From an uncultured bacterium (GTDB taxonomy: Bacteria > Pseudomonadota > Alphaproteobacteria > CAJXXZ01 > 1604HC): a DNA stretch of 64,000 bases. Positions 61,113 to 64,000 of the stretch are shown one piece after another. Every line of letters starts with the position of its first letter. Position 1 is the first letter of the stretch. Under the pieces are notes generated by a model. The model did no database searches, was not told the origin of the DNA, and saw nothing but the letters and a program-made list of their open reading frames with translations. A program made the translations under genes and the position numbers. The DNA is taken from contig CAJXXZ010000002.1 in assembly GCA_913063285.1 (NCBI GenBank), positions 62,001 to 126,000 of the forward strand. The letters run 5' to 3'.

Positions 61113-61141
61113 TTGACCTAATAAGAGAAATATGATACATT
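61113..61141 (+). promoter_or_regulatory. Promoter of the BI-1 family gene
   Basis: TTGACC (61113-61118), exact 17-nt spacer, TACATT (61136-61141). A 19-nt gap to the ATG holds the strong ribosome binding site AAGGAGG (61149-61155), so this is a conventional leadered promoter. Confidence 0.55.
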
Positions 61142-61160
61142 TTCAATTAAGGAGGGTCTA

Positions 61161-61829
61161 ATGTCTCAAGATAAAGTTTATTCCGCAGATCGTGGCATAT
61201 CTAATTATTTTGTTAATATATATTCTTATCTAAGTATGGGAATAGCATTAATGGGGTCTGTAGCCTTTTTCATGGCATCATCTTGGTCTATGATCAGATT
61301 TGCATTCGCTCTACAGATACCTGTTGCAATTGCAGTTATGTTTATTCCATTTATGATGAGAAGTGTGTCCGTTGATACAGCAAGAATGCTATATTGGTTA
61401 TACGCTGGTCTTTTTGGTCTTTTATGCACACCACTATTAGTAGTATATACTACAGCAAGTGTGGCCAATGCTTTCTTTTCAGCTGCAGCAGTCTTTATGA
61501 TCGCATCTTACTATGGTTACTATACGGATACAGATCTTTCAAAATACTCTAGTGTATTATTTATCGGAATAATTGGTGTTGTAGGAGTTAGTCTAATGAA
61601 TCTTATTCTACAAAGTAGTTTAGTAGATATCATGCTTTCATCAATGGTAATAGTTATCAGTACAGGAATAGTAGCTTTTGATACTCAAAGGTTAAAATCT
61701 ATATACTATCACTATTCTGGTAGTGAATCAGATGACGCTATAGCCATCTTCGGAGCTTTAATGTTGTTATGTAGTTTTGTAAATATATTTACAGCATTAT
61801 TAAGACTTGGTGGAACCAGAAGAGAATAG
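61161..61829 (+). CDS. Bax inhibitor-1 / YccA family membrane protein
   Basis: 222 aa with about seven transmembrane helices. Family pattern: a short cytoplasmic N-terminus, ISNYFVNIYSYLSMGIALMG at the first helix, AAAVFMIASYYGYYTDTDLS in the middle, and VAFDTQRLKSIYYHY-x8-IFGALMLLCSFVNIFTALLR at the end (family A-x-DTQ...ALxLYLDFINLF). Members act as pH-sensitive Ca2+ leak channels or FtsH modulators. Rickettsiales usually carry one. Start chosen by the AAGGAGG site. Confidence 0.9.
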   Translation: MSQDKVYSADRGISNYFVNIYSYLSMGIALMGSVAFFMASSWSMIRFAFALQIPVAIAVMFIPFMMRSVSVDTARMLYWLYAGLFGLLCTPLLVVYTTASVANAFFSAAAVFMIASYYGYYTDTDLSKYSSVLFIGIIGVVGVSLMNLILQSSLVDIMLSSMVIVISTGIVAFDTQRLKSIYYHYSGSESDDAIAIFGALMLLCSFVNIFTALLRLGGTRRE

Positions 61830-62039
61830 TTGATTCTACTACTATTCAAGTGTTTATATCATATACAATATGTTAGTTTTATGTAAATAAAAGTCTTTGA
61901 CTATTTTAAGATCAAATTAGTATGGTATTCGTCAAAGTATGAATAATCTCAAAAAGTAATATAATCAATAAAAATAAAAAATAGATTAAATCAAAAAAAA
62001 GAATTGCAAAAAGGTTAAAAAAATGAGATATTTATGTAA

Positions 62040-63194
62040 ATGCTGGAAGAAGTAATAATGGTTTGTGCTAGTGTGTTTAGTGTAATCTTTATCACTTCTT
62101 CTATAGCTCTATCTCTTTCATTACCATTAATGTTAGGTCATATACTTAGTGGATTTATATTACATTTTTTAGGTATATTAAATCCAAACTCTTGGATATC
62201 TGTTGTATCCGAAATTGGTATTGTGTCTTTACTTTTTATGGCTGGTCTTGAACTTTCTATTGATCACTTTTTTTCTTCTTTACCTTCTGCTTTTAAATAT
62301 GTATTCACTCACTTTTTCATTAGCTTTATACTTACTGTTTTTGCAAGCTTCTTTATTGAACTTAATTATCAACTTATATTTTTACTTTCTTTACTTTTAA
62401 CTTTAAGTAGTACTGTTGTGGCTCTTAAATCTCTCACTATGCATGATAAGGAGTGTCAGCAACGAGGCCCCATGATTTTAAGTATTCTACTATCTCAAGA
62501 TCTACTCTTTATTTGTGGTATAGTTTTCTTTTCTATATATAATGCTCAAACAAGTGCTAGCACAACTTCTTCTTATGTATCTATAACTATACTTTTAACT
62601 ATTTTGTACACTCTCTCTTCAAATCAGACCTCTTTTATTCGTAAGTTTTGGAGAAATCTAGTAGATCTTGATTTTGAGTATAGGCTAATTTCAGCGATAT
62701 CTCTTTTCTTTGTGTTTTTATATCTGTTTGACTCAATAAATCTATCTATAGCTATGGGAGCTTTTACTTCAGGATTATTTTTAGGTAATTTAGAGTTAAA
62801 ACATAATCAGATGTATCATGCTATGGAACCTATCATTAAGCTTTTAGCGATTTTCTTTTTTGTATATTTAGGAGTACTAGTTCCTATTGACAGATTAACT
62901 TTTGAATATGCTATAAATTTACTACTTGCAAGCATATCTTTACTAACTATAAAAGGTAGTTTACACTACATATTAGCGAGAGTTATTTTAAAAAAGCAGA
63001 ACAGTAAGATATTAGCGATTTTACTCACACCTTGTAGCGAGTTATCTTTTTTCATTATAACTATATTGAAAAACTACATGAACTTAAGCACAAGTTTATA
63101 TCTACAAGATTTGATTTTATGCTCTCTCATTCTTGGCGCCATACTCACCAACATCACTCGTCGTCTTCTTGATCACACCACCTTTGCTTTATGA
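62040..63194 (+). CDS. Kef-type monovalent cation/proton antiporter (CPA2 family)
   Basis: 384 aa with 10-12 transmembrane helices. Family blocks: LSLPLMLGHILSGFILHFLG (helix 2), VSEIGIVSLLFMAGLELSID (family FxxGLE), LLTLSSTVVALKSL (family SSTAxAxxxL), and SIAMGAFTSGLFLGNLELKH. It lacks the cytosolic RCK/TrkA-N regulatory domain of full KefB/KefC, so it is a membrane-domain-only form. Likely role in pH or K+/Na+ balance. The gap on either side holds no other gene. Confidence 0.85.
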   Translation: MLEEVIMVCASVFSVIFITSSIALSLSLPLMLGHILSGFILHFLGILNPNSWISVVSEIGIVSLLFMAGLELSIDHFFSSLPSAFKYVFTHFFISFILTVFASFFIELNYQLIFLLSLLLTLSSTVVALKSLTMHDKECQQRGPMILSILLSQDLLFICGIVFFSIYNAQTSASTTSSYVSITILLTILYTLSSNQTSFIRKFWRNLVDLDFEYRLISAISLFFVFLYLFDSINLSIAMGAFTSGLFLGNLELKHNQMYHAMEPIIKLLAIFFFVYLGVLVPIDRLTFEYAINLLLASISLLTIKGSLHYILARVILKKQNSKILAILLTPCSELSFFIITILKNYMNLSTSLYLQDLILCSLILGAILTNITRRLLDHTTFAL

Positions 63195-63381
63195 CTTGTG
63201 TAAAATAAGAAAATTAATACTTTAAAATTTGTAACTCAAAAATTTAAATTTAAAATTTCTTTATATATCAAATATCGCAATTTTAGCAATAATTTCAATT
63301 ATAACCAAAGTTGAGTTTTATAGTAATTCTTTGTGGAAATTTGAAAAAAGAAATATGAAAGTAATTAGATATAAAAGTAGA

Positions 63382-63419
63382 TTTTAAATAATACAAATTA
63401 TTTTAAATAATACAAATTA
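63382..63419 (+). repeat. Perfect 19-bp tandem repeat
   Basis: ttttaaataatacaaatta at 63382-63400 and again at 63401-63419, in the gap between the antiporter and dapA genes. Noncoding. Recent slippage or duplication. Confidence 0.9.
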
Positions 63420-63450
63420 ATTTGAAGATATATGAATAATTAATCAATTA

Positions 63451-64000
63451 TTATTTTGGCAACTGAAATGCAAATCTTGTATAAGGTGTTGAAATTAAGT
63501 TTAGCTTATGTGCTGTGAATTTAACTCCAACAGGATTTGAAAATTTACATATATTAATAATTTTTTGATTAAACTCATATGATGTAAATTTATTTTTAAT
63601 TGCATGTAACATTTCTTTAGGATATATATTGGCAACCATACTAATTATTCCAAACGCTTCAGCATTTAGATAATCTATATAATTAATATCATTGCCGGCC
63701 CACCATTTCCATTTAATTAGTGATGTATCTATATTTTTTGCAGATCCAGATTCTTTCACTCCAATAATATTAGGTATAGTTTGATATAATTTTTTATATA
63801 TTTCACTCATGCAAAATTTTAACCTTGATGGATTATTATATAAAATAATAGGTTTGTTACATATACTAGCTATTTTTTGTATATAGAATAATACATCTGA
63901 TGAAGATGGATTTATAAAATATTGTGAAGTTACCAATAATGCATCACAGTTCGAAAATTCATCAATAATTTTAATTGCTTGATTAATAGACAAAGCAGTT
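63451..64000 (-). CDS. dapA: 4-hydroxy-tetrahydrodipicolinate synthase, partial (5' end beyond the window)
   Basis: Condenses pyruvate with aspartate semialdehyde, the first committed step to DAP/lysine. The frame is open to the window edge (codons for T-A-L precede SINQAIKII), so the TTG at 63993 is not the start and roughly the first 110 residues are missing. The visible part holds the catalytic Tyr in PIILYNNPSRLKF (family YNVPxR, here NNPSR), the Schiff-base Lys in IIGVKESGSAKNI, and the downstream WWAGND / GIISMVANIYPKEM blocks (family GxISVxANxxP). Confidence 0.9.
   Translation of the reverse strand, partial: TALSINQAIKIIDEFSNCDALLVTSQYFINPSSSDVLFYIQKIASICNKPIILYNNPSRLKFCMSEIYKKLYQTIPNIIGVKESGSAKNIDTSLIKWKWWAGNDINYIDYLNAEAFGIISMVANIYPKEMLHAIKNKFTSYEFNQKIINICKFSNPVGVKFTAHKLNLISTPYTRFAFQLPK

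Overview
The window is strongly AT-rich DNA from a reduced alphaproteobacterial genome, most likely a Rickettsiales-type intracellular symbiont (Midichloriaceae-like would fit, but I cannot prove the family from this window). The evidence is the alphaproteobacteria-restricted TrcR (DUF1013), an alphaproteobacterial-type SspB adaptor, rpsT next to dnaA, housekeeping genes scattered outside their usual operons, and long decaying intergenic stretches. Peptidoglycan and cell-shape genes are kept: alr, uppP, dapB, dapA (cut by the right edge), mreBCD and mrdA. Outer-membrane assembly is represented by bamD, bamA, a BamB-like lipoprotein and a possible SurA-like chaperone.

Layout. 1-5 kb: end of a putative FAD oxidoreductase, bamD-gltX, rpsU-alr, tRNA-Arg. 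5-9 kb (minus): a TPR-secretin lipoprotein, its partner, and uppP. 9-15.6 kb: rpmH-rlmB, a decayed 386-bp tandem duplication, recA, rseP-bamA. 15.6-17.2 kb: a gene graveyard containing another tandem duplication. 17-25 kb: dnaA/rpsT, a peroxiredoxin, and the operon trcR-dnaQ-rnd-orf-priA. 25-29 kb: dapB, then an accessory island of small exported proteins. 29-33 kb: mreB-mreC-mreD-mrdA. 33-37 kb: rnpA, rpmA, rpmJ with a probable rpoZ, tRNA-Asp, sspB. 37-39 kb: an exported Nudix-like protein and a small barrel-like protein. 39-50 kb: tkt, two pseudopilins, dnaE, ssb, and a GspL-like/GspF/GspE block. 50-64 kb: yfgM-like/bamB-like/der, recJ, hppA, dnaX, a BI-1 family protein, a Kef-type antiporter and dapA.

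Three themes link the window. First, a type II secretion / type IV pilus-like machine is dispersed over three loci: secretin near 7 kb, two pseudopilins near 42 kb, and ATPase/platform/GspL-like genes at 47-50 kb. Second, a family of small Sec-exported proteins at 26.6-28.3 kb shares a promoter, a 12-bp palindrome, the ribosome binding site and the signal peptide, while the mature parts are unrelated; a fourth copy is decaying. Together with the His-rich exported protein and the exported Nudix-like protein, these are the best candidates for undescribed host-interaction factors. Third, many operon heads (bamD, rpmH, rseP, mreB, rpmJ, dnaE, yfgM-like, dnaX) have a -10 hexamer only 5-8 nt before the start codon and no Shine-Dalgarno sequence, suggesting widespread leaderless transcripts.

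Short tandem duplications recur at every scale (5, 11, 18, 19, 36, 237 and 386 bp). The most curious is four 11-bp units in the dnaE/pseudopilin intergenic region that carry the parS half-site TGTTTCAC. All functional calls come from reading the sequence; no database search was run.
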